DNA from: Bradyrhizobium lablabi
GTDB lineage: Bacteria > Pseudomonadota > Alphaproteobacteria > Rhizobiales > Xanthobacteraceae
Reading direction: 5' to 3'
Length of the DNA: 64,000 nt
Assembly (NCBI RefSeq): GCF_001440475.1
Contig: NZ_LLYB01000123.1
Location: 1-64,000 of the forward strand
Shown: positions 1-12,941 of the stretch, in pieces
How the letters are laid out: every line of letters starts with the position of its first letter
How positions within the stretch are numbered: position 1 is the stretch's first letter
Position numbers and translations under genes: made by a program
Notes under the pieces: generated by a model
Seen by the model: the letters and a program-made list of their open reading frames with translations, nothing else
Told to the model about the DNA's origin: nothing
Database searches by the model: none

Positions 1-2033
1 CCGCGACGCCGGCTGCGCGCACGCCCGTCGCCGCCGATGGCTCCGACGAGGACGAAGGTCCGCGTCAGGTTCGGCGCGGCCCCGGCGGCGCCATGCGCCC
101 CGTGGCGGCTCCCAAGACCACCCACAAGCCCGGGCCGCAGAAGGAGCGCGGCCGCCTGACGGTGGTCACCGCGCTCAATGACGATGTGCGCGAGCGCTCG
201 ATCGCCTCGTTCCGCCGCCGTACCCAGCGCCTGAAGGGCCACGCCTCCAACGAGCCGAAGGAAAAGCTGATCCGCGAGGTCACGATTCCGGAAGCCATCA
301 CCATCCAGGAACTCGCCAACCGTATGTCGGAGCGCGCGGTCGACGTCATCCGCCTGCTGATGAAGCAGGGCGCGATGCACAAGATCACCGACGTGATCGA
401 TGCCGACACCGCGCAACTGATCGCCGAGGAATTGGGCCATACCGTCAAGCGCGTCGCCGCGTCCGACGTGGAAGAGGGCCTGTTCGACATCGTTGACGAC
501 ACCACCGATACCGAGCCGCGCTCGCCGGTCGTCACCGTGATGGGCCATGTCGACCACGGCAAGACCTCGCTGCTCGACGCGCTGCGCCATGCCAACGTGG
601 TGTCGGGCGAAGCCGGCGGCATCACCCAGCATATCGGCGCCTATCAGGTGACCTCGCCGGAAAGCGGCAAGAAGATCACCTTCATCGACACCCCCGGCCA
701 CGCCGCGTTCACCGCGATGCGCGCCCGCGGCGCCAAGGTCACCGATATCGTGATCCTGGTGGTGGCGGCCGATGACGGCGTCATGCCGCAGACGGTGGAA
801 GCGATCAACCACGCCAAGGCGGCGAAGGTACCGATGATCGTGGCGATCAACAAGATCGACAAGCCCGACGCCAAGCCGGAGCGCGTGCGCACCGAACTGC
901 TGCAGCACGAGGTTCAGGTCGAATCGTTCGGCGGTGAAGTCGTCGACGTCGAGGTCTCCGCCAAGAACAAGACCAATCTCGACAAGCTGCTCGAGATGAT
1001 CGCGCTGCAGGCCGAGCTGCTCGATCTCAAGACCAATTCGGAACGGCCCGCCGAGGGCACCGTGATCGAAGCCAAGCTCGATCGCGGCCGTGGCCCGGTC
1101 GCCACCGTACTGGTCCAGCGCGGCACGCTGCGGGTCGGCGACATCATCGTGGCCGGCGCCGAGATGGGCCGCGTCCGCGCGCTGATCTCGGATCAGGGCG
1201 AGAACATTGACGAGGCCGGACCTTCGGTGCCGGTCGAGGTGCTCGGCTTCAACGGCCCGCCGGAAGCCGGCGACCGCCTTGCTGTCGTCGAGAACGAGGC
1301 CCGTGCCCGCCAGGTCACGAGCTACCGCGCCCATCAGAAGCGCGAGAACGCCGCCGCGTCGATTTCCGGCATGCGCGGCTCGCTCGAGCAGATGATGTCG
1401 CAGCTCAAGACTGCGGGCCGCAAGGAATTCCCGCTGATCGTGAAGGCCGACGTGCAGGGCTCGCTCGAAGCGATTTTGGGATCGCTGGAAAAGCTCGGCA
1501 CCGAGGAAGTCGCCGCGCGCATCCTGCATGCGGGCGTCGGCGGCATCTCCGAATCCGACGTCACGCTGGCGGAAGGCTTCAATGCCGCGATCATCGGCTT
1601 CTCGGTGCGCGCCAACAAGGAAGCTGCCGCGGCCGCCAAGCGCAACGGCATCGAGATCCGCTACTACAACATCATCTACGATCTCGTGGACGACATCAAA
1701 AAGGCGATGTCCGGCCTGCTCGCGCCGACGCTGCGCGAAACCATGCTGGGCAATGCCCAGATCCTGGAAGTGTTCAACATTTCCAAGGTCGGCAAGGTCG
1801 CCGGTTGCCGCGTCACCGACGGCACCGTGGAGCGCGGCGCCAATGTTCGCCTGATCCGCGACAACGTCGTGGTGCACGAGGGCAAGCTTTCGACGCTGAA
1901 GCGCTTCAAGGATGAAGTGAAGGAAGTGCAATCCGGCCAGGAATGCGGCATGGCGTTCGAGAATTACGGCGACATGCGTGTCGGCGACGTCATCGAGTGT
2001 TATCGCGTGGAGACGATCCAGCGCTCTCTGTAA
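1..2033 (+). CDS. infB: Translation initiation factor IF-2 (5'-truncated by window edge)
   Basis: GTPase that brings fMet-tRNA to the 30S subunit and promotes subunit joining. The frame is open from base 3, so the N-terminus lies outside the window. The visible part starts in the basic linker, then has the IF-2 N-terminal conserved region (about nt 260-490), the G domain with P-loop GHVDHGKT (near nt 543), DTPGH and NKID motifs, and the IF2-specific beta-barrel and C-terminal fMet-tRNA-binding domains, ending in ECYRVETIQRSL. Compared with a usual length near 900 residues, roughly 200-250 N-terminal residues are missing. rbfA and truB follow on the same strand, the usual nusA-infB-rbfA-truB order. 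Identity is certain; only the start is unseen. Confidence 0.98.
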   Translation, partial: ATPAARTPVAADGSDEDEGPRQVRRGPGGAMRPVAAPKTTHKPGPQKERGRLTVVTALNDDVRERSIASFRRRTQRLKGHASNEPKEKLIREVTIPEAITIQELANRMSERAVDVIRLLMKQGAMHKITDVIDADTAQLIAEELGHTVKRVAASDVEEGLFDIVDDTTDTEPRSPVVTVMGHVDHGKTSLLDALRHANVVSGEAGGITQHIGAYQVTSPESGKKITFIDTPGHAAFTAMRARGAKVTDIVILVVAADDGVMPQTVEAINHAKAAKVPMIVAINKIDKPDAKPERVRTELLQHEVQVESFGGEVVDVEVSAKNKTNLDKLLEMIALQAELLDLKTNSERPAEGTVIEAKLDRGRGPVATVLVQRGTLRVGDIIVAGAEMGRVRALISDQGENIDEAGPSVPVEVLGFNGPPEAGDRLAVVENEARARQVTSYRAHQKRENAAASISGMRGSLEQMMSQLKTAGRKEFPLIVKADVQGSLEAILGSLEKLGTEEVAARILHAGVGGISESDVTLAEGFNAAIIGFSVRANKEAAAAAKRNGIEIRYYNIIYDLVDDIKKAMSGLLAPTLRETMLGNAQILEVFNISKVGKVAGCRVTDGTVERGANVRLIRDNVVVHEGKLSTLKRFKDEVKEVQSGQECGMAFENYGDMRVGDVIECYRVETIQRSL

Positions 2034-2080
2034 GTCCAAACCTTACGAAGAGCTTCGGATTTTATAGACTGAGAATGTGG

Positions 2081-2111
2081 CGTCATGGCCGGACTTGTTC
2101 CGGCCATCCAC
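2081..2111. repeat. Intergenic palindrome (CATGGCCGG type)
   Basis: Perfect 9-bp inverted repeat ATGGCCGGA (2085-2093) / TCCGGCCAT (2099-2107) with a 5-nt loop, flanked by CGTC and CCACGTC, in the infB-rbfA gap. It looks like the short palindromes seen in many Bradyrhizobium intergenic regions. No T-tract follows, so it is not a classical terminator, though the transcript would carry the hairpin between infB and rbfA. Confidence 0.6.
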
Positions 2112-2186
2112 GTCCTGATCCTGATTTAACAAGCAAGACGTGATGCCCCGCGAGACGCGCGGGCTTGACGGCTATGAGAGACTCTA

Positions 2187-2600
2187 ATGCCCCGTCACCA
2201 CAACAAGGGTTCCGCTCCCGGCGGCTCGCAACGACAATTGCGCGTCGGCGAAACCGTGCGCCATGCCCTCGCCGATATTCTGTCGCAGGGTAACGTTCAC
2301 GACCCCGACCTCGAAGGCCACATCATCACAGTTCCCGAGGTGAGGATGTCGCCTGACCTGAAGCTCGCGACGATTTACGTGATGCCGCTCGGCGGCCGCA
2401 ACACCGACATCGTGCTCGCGGCGCTCGATCGCAACAAGAAATTCCTGCGCGGCGAGATCGCTCACCGCGTTAACTTAAAATTTTCCCCCGAACTCCGCTT
2501 TCGCGTCGACGAACGATTCGACGAAGCGGAACGGATCGAGAAATTACTGAGAACACCTGCGGTGCAAAGAGACCTCGCACCCGATTCGGACGACAAGTGA
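2187..2600 (+). CDS. rbfA: 30S ribosome-binding factor RbfA
   Basis: Small KH-fold protein that binds the 30S subunit and helps 16S rRNA 5'-end maturation. The 137-residue product has the family pattern: RVGETVRHALADIL near the N-terminus, DLKLATIYVMPLGG in the middle and the LKFSPELRFRVDERFDEAERIEKLL end. Length is typical. It starts at ATG 2187 and its TGA (2598-2600) overlaps the GTG start of truB, so the two are translationally coupled. It sits in the standard infB-rbfA-truB order. Confidence 0.96.
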   Translation: MPRHHNKGSAPGGSQRQLRVGETVRHALADILSQGNVHDPDLEGHIITVPEVRMSPDLKLATIYVMPLGGRNTDIVLAALDRNKKFLRGEIAHRVNLKFSPELRFRVDERFDEAERIEKLLRTPAVQRDLAPDSDDK

Positions 2601-3733
2601 TGACGATGCCCACCGCCAACCGCGTGATCGCGCAGCAAACCGCCGATTCGCACGCCGCTGAAAAAAATATTTTTTCAGGTGAGTCGCGCGACGACGACGA
2701 ACGCCGCGTCAACGAAGGTGAGCGCCGCGCCAACAACGATCCGCGCCAGAAGCAGCCGCGCCAGAACAATCAGCCGCGGCGCGACAAGCGCGACGTTCAT
2801 GGCTGGGTCGTTCTCGACAAGCCGATCGGCATGACCTCGACGCATGCGGTTGCGGTGCTCAAGCGCCTGTTCCAGGCCAAGCGCGCCGGCCATGCCGGCA
2901 CGCTCGATCCGCTGGCCTCCGGCGGCTTGCCGATCGCGCTCGGTGAAGCCACCAAGACCGTTCCCTTCGTGATGGATGGCCGCAAACGCTACCGCTTCAC
3001 GGTCGCCTGGGGTGAGGAGCGCGACACCGACGATACCGAGGGCCGCGTGGTCAAGACCTCCGACCTCAGGCCCTCGGCGGAGGCGGTGCGGGCCCTGCTG
3101 CCGCAGTTCACCGGCCTGATCGAGCAGATCCCGCCGCAATATTCGGCGATCAAGGTCCAGGGCGAGCGGGCCTATGATCTGGCGCGGGACGGCGAAACCG
3201 TCGAATTGAAGCCCCGGCCGGTCGAGATTCACGAATTAACCCTTGTGGAACATGGAGATAACGGCCAGTCCGTGTTCGAGGCCGAGTGCGGCAAAGGTAC
3301 TTATGTAAGGGCGCTGGCCCGCGATATCGGCCGGATTCTGGGCTGTTTCGGCCATATCTGCGCGTTGCGGCGGACTTTGGTCGGCCCATTCCGCGAGACG
3401 GACATGATTCCGCTGGAAGAGTTGGAGGCTTTATGCAATAGAGCCGCGTCTGGCGAGGGAAGCCTCGCCGACGCGCTTTTGCCCGTTGAGACCGCGCTGG
3501 ACGACATCCCGGCACTGGCCGTCACACGGGCTGATGCGGCAAGGCTCCACAGGGGCCAGGCCGTTTTGTTGCGCGGACGGGATGCGCCCAATAGTAGCGG
3601 CACAGTCTATGTCACGGTGGCAGGCCGGCTTCTGGCCCTCGCCGAAATTGGCAATGGCGAACTCATCCCCAAGCGCGTGTTCAACCTGACCGGGCTGACT
3701 GCCAGCCCCGGTCGCAGCAATGAAAGAGTTTGA
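2597..3733 (+). CDS. truB: tRNA pseudouridine(55) synthase TruB
   Basis: Converts U55 of the tRNA T-loop to pseudouridine. The core begins at GWVVLDKPIGMTS (about residue 69) and carries the catalytic motif HAGTLDPLASG with Asp104, then the KRYRF and RALARDIG regions. The 378-residue product is longer than usual because of about 66 charged, low-complexity N-terminal residues rich in R, Q, N, D and E. I chose GTG 2597 because it overlaps the rbfA stop; ATG 2600 is out of frame and the next in-frame ATGs (2nd and 4th codons) would change little. The stop (3731-3733) lies 2 nt before rpsO. A short A/T palindrome interrupts the extension (listed separately). Confidence 0.95.
   Translation: MMTMPTANRVIAQQTADSHAAEKNIFSGESRDDDERRVNEGERRANNDPRQKQPRQNNQPRRDKRDVHGWVVLDKPIGMTSTHAVAVLKRLFQAKRAGHAGTLDPLASGGLPIALGEATKTVPFVMDGRKRYRFTVAWGEERDTDDTEGRVVKTSDLRPSAEAVRALLPQFTGLIEQIPPQYSAIKVQGERAYDLARDGETVELKPRPVEIHELTLVEHGDNGQSVFEAECGKGTYVRALARDIGRILGCFGHICALRRTLVGPFRETDMIPLEELEALCNRAASGEGSLADALLPVETALDDIPALAVTRADAARLHRGQAVLLRGRDAPNSSGTVYVTVAGRLLALAEIGNGELIPKRVFNLTGLTASPGRSNERV
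2658..2678. repeat. A/T-rich palindrome inside truB
   Basis: Inverted repeat CTGAAAAAA (2658-2666) / TTTTTTCAG (2670-2678) around ATA, containing runs of seven A and six T. It encodes residues 21-27 (AEKNIFS) of the variable TruB extension. Such homopolymer runs are rare in this GC-rich window. On both strands it looks like a weak hairpin with a T-run, and it could be a slippage or pausing site; no function is shown. Confidence 0.6.
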
Positions 3734-3735
3734 CG

Positions 3736-4005
3736 ATGTCGATTACCGCCGAACGCAAAGCGGAAGTCATCAAGACGAATGCCACCAAAGCCGGCGACAC
3801 CGGCTCGCCCGAGGTCCAGGTTGCGATCCTTTCGGAACGCATCAACAATCTCACGGGCCACTTCAAGACCCACGTGAAGGACAATCATTCACGCCGCGGC
3901 CTGCTGAAGCTCGTGTCGACGCGCCGCTCCCTTCTCGATTACATCAAGAAGAAGGACGAGGCGCGTTACAAGGCATTGCTCGAAAAGCATAACATTCGTC
4001 GTTGA
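3736..4005 (+). CDS. rpsO: 30S ribosomal protein S15
   Basis: Primary 16S rRNA-binding protein of the central domain; also forms a bridge to the 50S subunit. The 89 residues MSITAERKAEVIK...ALLEKHNIRR match the family in length and sequence, including GSPEVQVAILSERI and the RGLLKLVSTRRSLLDYIKKKD stretch. ATG 3736 is preferred over the in-frame TTG at 3730 because it gives the canonical length and has GAAAGAG upstream. It lies 2 nt after truB and is followed by a hairpin terminator, then pnp. Confidence 0.98.
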   Translation: MSITAERKAEVIKTNATKAGDTGSPEVQVAILSERINNLTGHFKTHVKDNHSRRGLLKLVSTRRSLLDYIKKKDEARYKALLEKHNIRR

Positions 4006-4014
4006 TTTGAGAGT

Positions 4015-4040
4015 ACGCGCGCGCAGATTGCGCGCGTTTT
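4015..4040 (+). terminator. Hairpin terminator after rpsO
   Basis: ACGCGCGC (4015-4022) pairs with GCGCGCGT (4030-4037) over a 7-nt loop, followed by TTTT (4037-4040). It lies 9 nt after the rpsO stop, consistent with partial or full termination before pnp. Confidence 0.75.
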
Positions 4041-4326
4041 CGCATGATTTCCCGAAGAAAACGGACTCCGATTGTTGGAGACGATCATGCGCAAGGAGCA
4101 TCATCCGACAAGGATCGTGCTCGACAAACGCCCAGCAGCAATCCGGCCGCTGGGCAGGGCAAGGTGCCCGTGACTGCCGAGAGGATGGACGCCATCCGAA
4201 ATATAAAGACCATGGCAGGATCGCCAGATGCTGATCTCGCAAAAGCGACCAGCATCTCGCCGTCTTGCGCATGGTCTTTGTGTTTTTGGGCTCCGCGCTC
4301 TCGTGAACCCATGAAAGAAGACCACT
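4041..4326 (+). promoter_or_regulatory. Structured pnp leader region
   Basis: This 286-bp gap between the rpsO terminator and pnp holds several hairpins and no convincing gene. CGCATGAT (4041-4048) pairs with ATCATGCG (4084-4091); GCCCAGC (4130-4136) pairs with GCTGGGC (4149-4155). The strongest is AAAGACCATG (4205-4214) with CATGGTCTTT (4270-4279), which encloses a second stem AGATGCTG (4226-4233) / CAGCATCT (4250-4257) and is followed by a T-rich stretch. In E. coli the pnp leader forms a long hairpin cut by RNase III and used for PNPase autoregulation; the same role here is an inference from position and shape. Confidence 0.6.
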
Positions 4327-6483
<2,157 letters not shown>

Positions 6484-6503
6484 GGCATCGCAAAAACGTG
6501 AAC

Positions 6504-6533
6504 AAAAGGGTGGCCAAACGGCCACCCTTTTTT
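6504..6533 (+). terminator. Rho-independent terminator after pnp
   Basis: AAAAGGGTGGCC (6504-6515), loop AAAC, then GGCCACCCTTTT extending to six T (6520-6533). Lies 20 nt after the pnp stop. Confidence 0.93.
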
Positions 6534-6710
6534 GTTGCCCGCCCGAGTTACATTGCCGGGACCGCAGCACCTGTGCGATTACGTCGCAGGCTCACGAGGG
6601 TAGAAAACCAAACCCGATCCCGCACACCGCCCGTATCTTGCCGCGCGCAGCGGCCTTCGGCGTTCGACCACAGATATTTAGCCAGTTCACCTACAGGTAA
6701 GGAGAAGTCT

Positions 6711-7460
6711 ATGTCATCCATGTCCCGGCGCCATTTGATGTTTGCGGCAACCGGTATCGCGGCCATTGCTGCAGCCCCGCGTCTTGTCTTCGCGCAGGCC
6801 GCGGCGCCCGCCCCGGCAGCAGCCGCCCCGACCGGCCCCTTCACGCTGCCGCCGCTGGCCTATCCGACCAATGCCTTCGAGCCCCACATCGACGCCAAGA
6901 CGATGGAAATCCATCACGACCGCCATCACGCGGCCTATGTCACCAACATGAACAACGTCGCCAAGACCAATCCGCAATTGGGCACGGCGAAGATCGAGGA
7001 CGTGCTCGGCAATCTGAATGCGCTGGACGACAGCATCAAGTTCACCGTCCGCAACAATCTCGGCGGCCACGCCAACCACACCATGTTCTGGGAGATCATG
7101 GGCCCGAACGGCGGCAAGCCGGAAGGCGAGGTGCTGGCGGCAATCGATCGCGATCTCGGCGGCCTGGAAAAATTCCAGAACGATTTTAACGCCGCCGGCG
7201 GACGCCAGTTCGGCTCCGGCTGGGTGTTCGTGACCGTGAGCAAGGACGGCAAGCTCGCGATCGAAACCCGTCCGAACCAGGACAACCCGATGATGGACGG
7301 CAAGCGCGCGCTGATGGGCAACGACGTCTGGGAGCACGCCTATTACCTGAACTACCAAAACCGCCGCGCCGATTATCTCAAGGCGTGGTGGAATACGGTG
7401 AACTGGGCCAAGATCGCGGAGCGTTATGCCGCAGCGAAGGCCGGCACGCTCGGCGTGTGA
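6711..7460 (+). CDS. Superoxide dismutase (Mn/Fe family) with Tat signal
   Basis: Dismutates superoxide to oxygen and peroxide. The 249-residue product starts with a twin-arginine signal (SRRHLM, hydrophobic AATGIAAIAAA, predicted cut near VFA-QA) and an Ala/Pro linker, followed by the SOD fold. Metal ligands are visible in MEIHHDRHH, GGHANHTMFW and DVWEHAYYLNYQ. GGHANH and GSGW resemble the Mn-type more than the Fe-type, but metal use cannot be fixed from sequence. ATG 6711 has AAGGAG 6 nt upstream (6699-6704); the frame is open further upstream but lacks support. It converges on katG with a shared terminator. Export implies a periplasmic or surface role. Confidence 0.92.
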   Translation: MSSMSRRHLMFAATGIAAIAAAPRLVFAQAAAPAPAAAAPTGPFTLPPLAYPTNAFEPHIDAKTMEIHHDRHHAAYVTNMNNVAKTNPQLGTAKIEDVLGNLNALDDSIKFTVRNNLGGHANHTMFWEIMGPNGGKPEGEVLAAIDRDLGGLEKFQNDFNAAGGRQFGSGWVFVTVSKDGKLAIETRPNQDNPMMDGKRALMGNDVWEHAYYLNYQNRRADYLKAWWNTVNWAKIAERYAAAKAGTLGV

Positions 7461-7490
7461 TCCGCGACCGATCTGAGCAACCTATGTGAA

Positions 7491-7517
7491 AAGGGCGGCC
7501 TTTCGGCCGCCCTTTTT
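7491..7517. terminator. Bidirectional terminator between sod and katG
   Basis: AAGGGCGGCC (7491-7500), loop TTTC, GGCCGCCCTT (7505-7514) with five T on the forward strand and a preceding A-run that gives T on the reverse strand. It serves both the forward sod and the reverse katG, whose stops lie 30 nt on either side. Confidence 0.9.
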
Positions 7518-7543
7518 GGTTTTGCAGATCGCTTCCTTGAGGA

Positions 7544-9697
<2,154 letters not shown>

Positions 9698-9801
9698 GAT
9701 TGTCTCCTGATGGTCCTTCCAGTCTGGAATTGGAAGCAATCTAAGCGCCGGCCTCCATCAGGTGAAGTTGATTTTAATGATCGAACTGATAAGATATTCT
9801 G
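9698..9801. promoter_or_regulatory. katG-oxyR divergent promoter region
   Basis: This 104-bp gap should hold both promoters and the OxyR site. For katG (reverse strand) a plausible sigma70 promoter is TTCACC (complement of 9761-9766) and TTAGAT (complement of 9739-9744) with 16-bp spacing. For oxyR, TTGATT (9768-9773) and TAAGAT (9790-9795) are 16 bp apart, which would put the start near the ATG. The AT-rich 9768-9800 part has a LysR-like dyad ATC-N5-GAT (9780-9790). All assignments are by eye. Confidence 0.5.
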
Positions 9802-10776
9802 ATGATGCAGATGACGCTCAGACAGCTTCGCTATTTCGATGCGCTGGCACGTCACGGCCATTTCGGGCGCGCGGCCGAGGCGTGTTCGATCTCGCAACCG
9901 GCGCTGTCGATGCAGATCAAGGAAATGGAGGAAGTTTTGGGCGGCGTGCTGCTGGAGCGTAGCGCCCGGCAAGTCACGTTGACGAAGTTCGGGGAGGAGA
10001 TCGTCCAGCGCGTCCGCGATATCCTGCGTTCGGTCGATGAACTCGGTGACTTCGCGCGCGCCTCGCGCGACCGGCTGGCGGGACGCTTGCGCATCGGCAT
10101 GATCCCGACGATCGCGCCCTATCTCCTGCCCAAGGTGATCGAAAACCTGGCGCGCATGCACCCCGAGCTCGACATTCACGTCCGCGAGACGCTGACGCCG
10201 AAACTGATCAAGGAAGTCGTGGAGGGACGGCTCGACACGGCGATCGTCGCCTTGCCGGTATCCGAACCTTCGCTGACCGAGGTCATCTGTTTTTCAGAAA
10301 ATTTCCTGCTGGTGCGGCCGGGCGAGGACGAGGGAACGCCGGTGCCGAGCCACGAGACGCTGCGCGAGATGCGGCTCTTGCTGCTGGAAGAGGGACACTG
10401 CTTCCGCGACCAGGCGCTGTCGTTCTGCAACATGCAATCCTCGCCGCCGCGGGAAGTGCTGGATGCAAGCTCGCTGTCGACGCTCGTGCAAATGGTCGGC
10501 GCCGGCATCGGCGTCACCCTGATCCCGGAAATGGCGGTGGGCGTGGAAACCCGCTCGGCGTCGGTCTCCGTCGCCCGCTTCAGGAATCCGCAGCCGTCGC
10601 GAACCATCGGCATGGTCTGGCGCAAGACGAGCCCGCTGGCCGGACAGCTTCAGCAGATATCGGAAGTGGTTTGCCTTGCCGCCGACGCGCTCCGCGAACA
10701 GCGCGAGGCGAAATCGCCTTCACGGAAGGTGCACACCAGCGCGGCTGCGCCAGCCAGTTCTAGAGTTTTATCCTGA
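9802..10776 (+). CDS. oxyR: Hydrogen peroxide-sensing regulator OxyR
   Basis: LysR-type activator switched by a disulfide. N-terminal winged HTH (about residues 5-65, LRQLRYFDALARHGHFGRAA and SQPALSMQIKEME), then the periplasmic-binding-like sensor. The redox pair is clear in EEGHCFRDQALSFC: Cys200 and Cys209, spaced as in E. coli C199/C208. Divergent from katG, its probable target. Length 324 is slightly longer than E. coli OxyR because of a charged C-terminal tail. Starts at ATG 9802, 9805 or 9811 are all possible; MTLRQLRYF (9811) is the usual family start. Its last 17 bp overlap the end of the convergent autotransporter gene. Confidence 0.95.
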   Translation: MMQMTLRQLRYFDALARHGHFGRAAEACSISQPALSMQIKEMEEVLGGVLLERSARQVTLTKFGEEIVQRVRDILRSVDELGDFARASRDRLAGRLRIGMIPTIAPYLLPKVIENLARMHPELDIHVRETLTPKLIKEVVEGRLDTAIVALPVSEPSLTEVICFSENFLLVRPGEDEGTPVPSHETLREMRLLLLEEGHCFRDQALSFCNMQSSPPREVLDASSLSTLVQMVGAGIGVTLIPEMAVGVETRSASVSVARFRNPQPSRTIGMVWRKTSPLAGQLQQISEVVCLAADALREQREAKSPSRKVHTSAAAPASSRVLS

Positions 10777-12757
10777 ACGTGAACGATCCCGTCTGATTCA
10801 GAAAGCCGGAAGGGCTGGTCTGCACGCCGTAGCGCGCGCTGAGATCCAGATTCTCCATACGCTGCGAAGCCAGTCCGATCCCCGCCGAATAGAGCCAGGG
10901 CGACTGGATGAACGCCGTGGTGACGAAGCTGTCGCCGCCGGCCGCGAACGCCGCCGATATCTGCAGCCGGTTGTTGAGCAGATTGTAACCGGCCGCGCCG
11001 TCGGCGGTGAGCCAAAGGCGGTCGGCGATCCGGTACGAGCCTTTCGCGCCCGCACTCAGCATCAGTTCGCGATAGAGCTGCGAACTGACGTTGAGGTTCA
11101 GTCCGCCCGCGCCGCTTTCGCTGTAGCCATCAGCGCGTACCTGCGCGTAATCAAGCCGCAGCGACGGCAGAAGCGAAAATCCCTCGTGGACCGGAATGAG
11201 CTGTTTGAGCGCAAGTCCGGCATGACCGGTGGTGCTGAGATAATCGGCGGCGGCCGTGCTGCCCACGAACGAGAGCGAGCGCTTGACGCGGTTCTGATTG
11301 ATGCCGCCATCGAGCAGGAAATCGATTTCAGTGCCGGGCTTCAGCGCATAGGCGCCATAGAGCCCAAACTGATAGCTATCCAGTCCAAGCCGGTTGGGCA
11401 CGGTCGGATCGCTGCCCGCGATGTTCTGATGCCCATACGAAAACAATCCGCCGAGCACCGCTTGCGACGACATCGGCGTATCGACGCCGGCAACGAAGCC
11501 GCCGCCGTTCGCACGGTATCCGGGCGCGCCGCCATTGCGGCCCTGGCTGGTGCTGCCGCCGAGCGGCTTGAGCCAGACATTTCGTTCTGCCACCGTTCCG
11601 CCGGTGCGCAGGCTGTAGGCGTCATCAAGCCGGCCGTAGACGCTTTGCGCAAGCGCGCGTTGCGAGGCATAGGTCGCCTGCGACGCCGCCCCGGCGAGCA
11701 CGGGCAAGGTCTGGCTGATGGCATTCGAAAGCGCCGGCGCATCGAGATTGTCGAGGATCGAAAATGTCGGCGCCATCGCGCCGGTCAACCCGAGCGGCGT
11801 TGACGCCATCCGGTCGAGCACAACAGCGGCACCGAGGCCTGCGCGATTGTTCTGCCCCGCCAACACCTCGGCATAGGGCTGCACGAGGGAAATGCTGGCC
11901 CATCCTCCGGTCGGATTGCCGGAGAGATCGTAGGTGCTGACGAGCATTTGCGCGCCTGACGCATTGCCGGACGCGGCGCCGTAAAGGCTGGTGAGCGTGC
12001 CATTAGACAACGTGTTGAAGAGCACCCGCCCCTCGGGTGTGATGGAGCTGAGCAGGGTGAAATTGCCGGCGTTACGTCCAGTGGGCGCAGCACCACTGCC
12101 CCAGAAGTATCCGTTCTGATAGTCGCTCACCACGAAGCGGCCCGGCGTTGTGGTACCGAACATCAAAGGGCTCGTGATGCGCCAGCGCGTGCCCGAGGTC
12201 CACGCCCATTCCGGCACCGAATTGGCCATCACGGGTTGCGGCGTCGGCGGCACGAAGGTCAGGGGATCGTACGGGACCATGTAGGCCCAATGCGTGATCA
12301 AGAGGTTGTCGCCCGTGATCATCTGCATTTCCATCTGCGTCACGCCATTGACGAGACGCATCTGGCCGAGGCCGACGGTGACGGCGCCGCCGCCGACCGG
12401 CGTAAACACCATGGTGATTTGCCCCGCCGTCGTGACAAAACCCTGGATCGTCGAATTCTCGGGGTGCGACGCCGTTCCGAGCGCGAGCGTCGCGCTGCTG
12501 ATCCCGGTGAATGCGCCGTTGGTGGCGGTCCCCAGCGACCACAGCGTCTGATCGCCGATCGGAATCGGATGGGAAAAGCCAGTTCTTGGCGCGGCATAAG
12601 CGAGGAGTTGCGGAACCGGCACGTACCAATGCGAATTGGAGAGCGCCGTATCCCAGATCGCGGATTGCGCGCAGGCTGGCCCGCCGATACCCGCCACGAT
12701 GAGGCCGGTCGCGCTTGTCAACAGATGCGAGCGAGTCCAGCGTGTCAGCAACGCCAC
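10760..12757 (-). CDS. Autotransporter-domain outer membrane protein
   Basis: The 665-residue product has a signal peptide (hydrophobic LTSATGLIVAGIGG, cut near ACAQS), a passenger rich in G, T, S and N (about 30-380) and a C-terminal beta-barrel of about 280 residues with alternating aromatic strands (for example NVWLKPLGGSTSQGRNGG, FSLLPSLRLDYAQV, GSFTFRIKL). This is the type V secretion layout. The passenger resembles no family I know, so its target is unknown. The C-terminal residue is Leu rather than the common Phe, although FTF precedes it. The end overlaps the convergent oxyR by 17 bp, a tight join suggesting co-conservation. Confidence 0.8.
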   Translation of the reverse strand: MALLTRWTRSHLLTSATGLIVAGIGGPACAQSAIWDTALSNSHWYVPVPQLLAYAAPRTGFSHPIPIGDQTLWSLGTATNGAFTGISSATLALGTASHPENSTIQGFVTTAGQITMVFTPVGGGAVTVGLGQMRLVNGVTQMEMQMITGDNLLITHWAYMVPYDPLTFVPPTPQPVMANSVPEWAWTSGTRWRITSPLMFGTTTPGRFVVSDYQNGYFWGSGAAPTGRNAGNFTLLSSITPEGRVLFNTLSNGTLTSLYGAASGNASGAQMLVSTYDLSGNPTGGWASISLVQPYAEVLAGQNNRAGLGAAVVLDRMASTPLGLTGAMAPTFSILDNLDAPALSNAISQTLPVLAGAASQATYASQRALAQSVYGRLDDAYSLRTGGTVAERNVWLKPLGGSTSQGRNGGAPGYRANGGGFVAGVDTPMSSQAVLGGLFSYGHQNIAGSDPTVPNRLGLDSYQFGLYGAYALKPGTEIDFLLDGGINQNRVKRSLSFVGSTAAADYLSTTGHAGLALKQLIPVHEGFSLLPSLRLDYAQVRADGYSESGAGGLNLNVSSQLYRELMLSAGAKGSYRIADRLWLTADGAAGYNLLNNRLQISAAFAAGGDSFVTTAFIQSPWLYSAGIGLASQRMENLDLSARYGVQTSPSGFLNQTGSFTFRIKL

Positions 12758-12941
12758 TTTCCTTCCGTGAAAGCCGTAGAAGCGGCCTCGCTGACACCTC
12801 GCGCAGAGGCATTGCGGACATGGCCGTTACGACCGAAATGCACTGTGCGCGGCGGCACTGTCCTCCCATGTTCATGGGGCACGGCCGCCTCGAATCCGAC
12901 TGTCGCAACAGAAGCCTGGATGCATTGCCGTGCCTGAGCCC

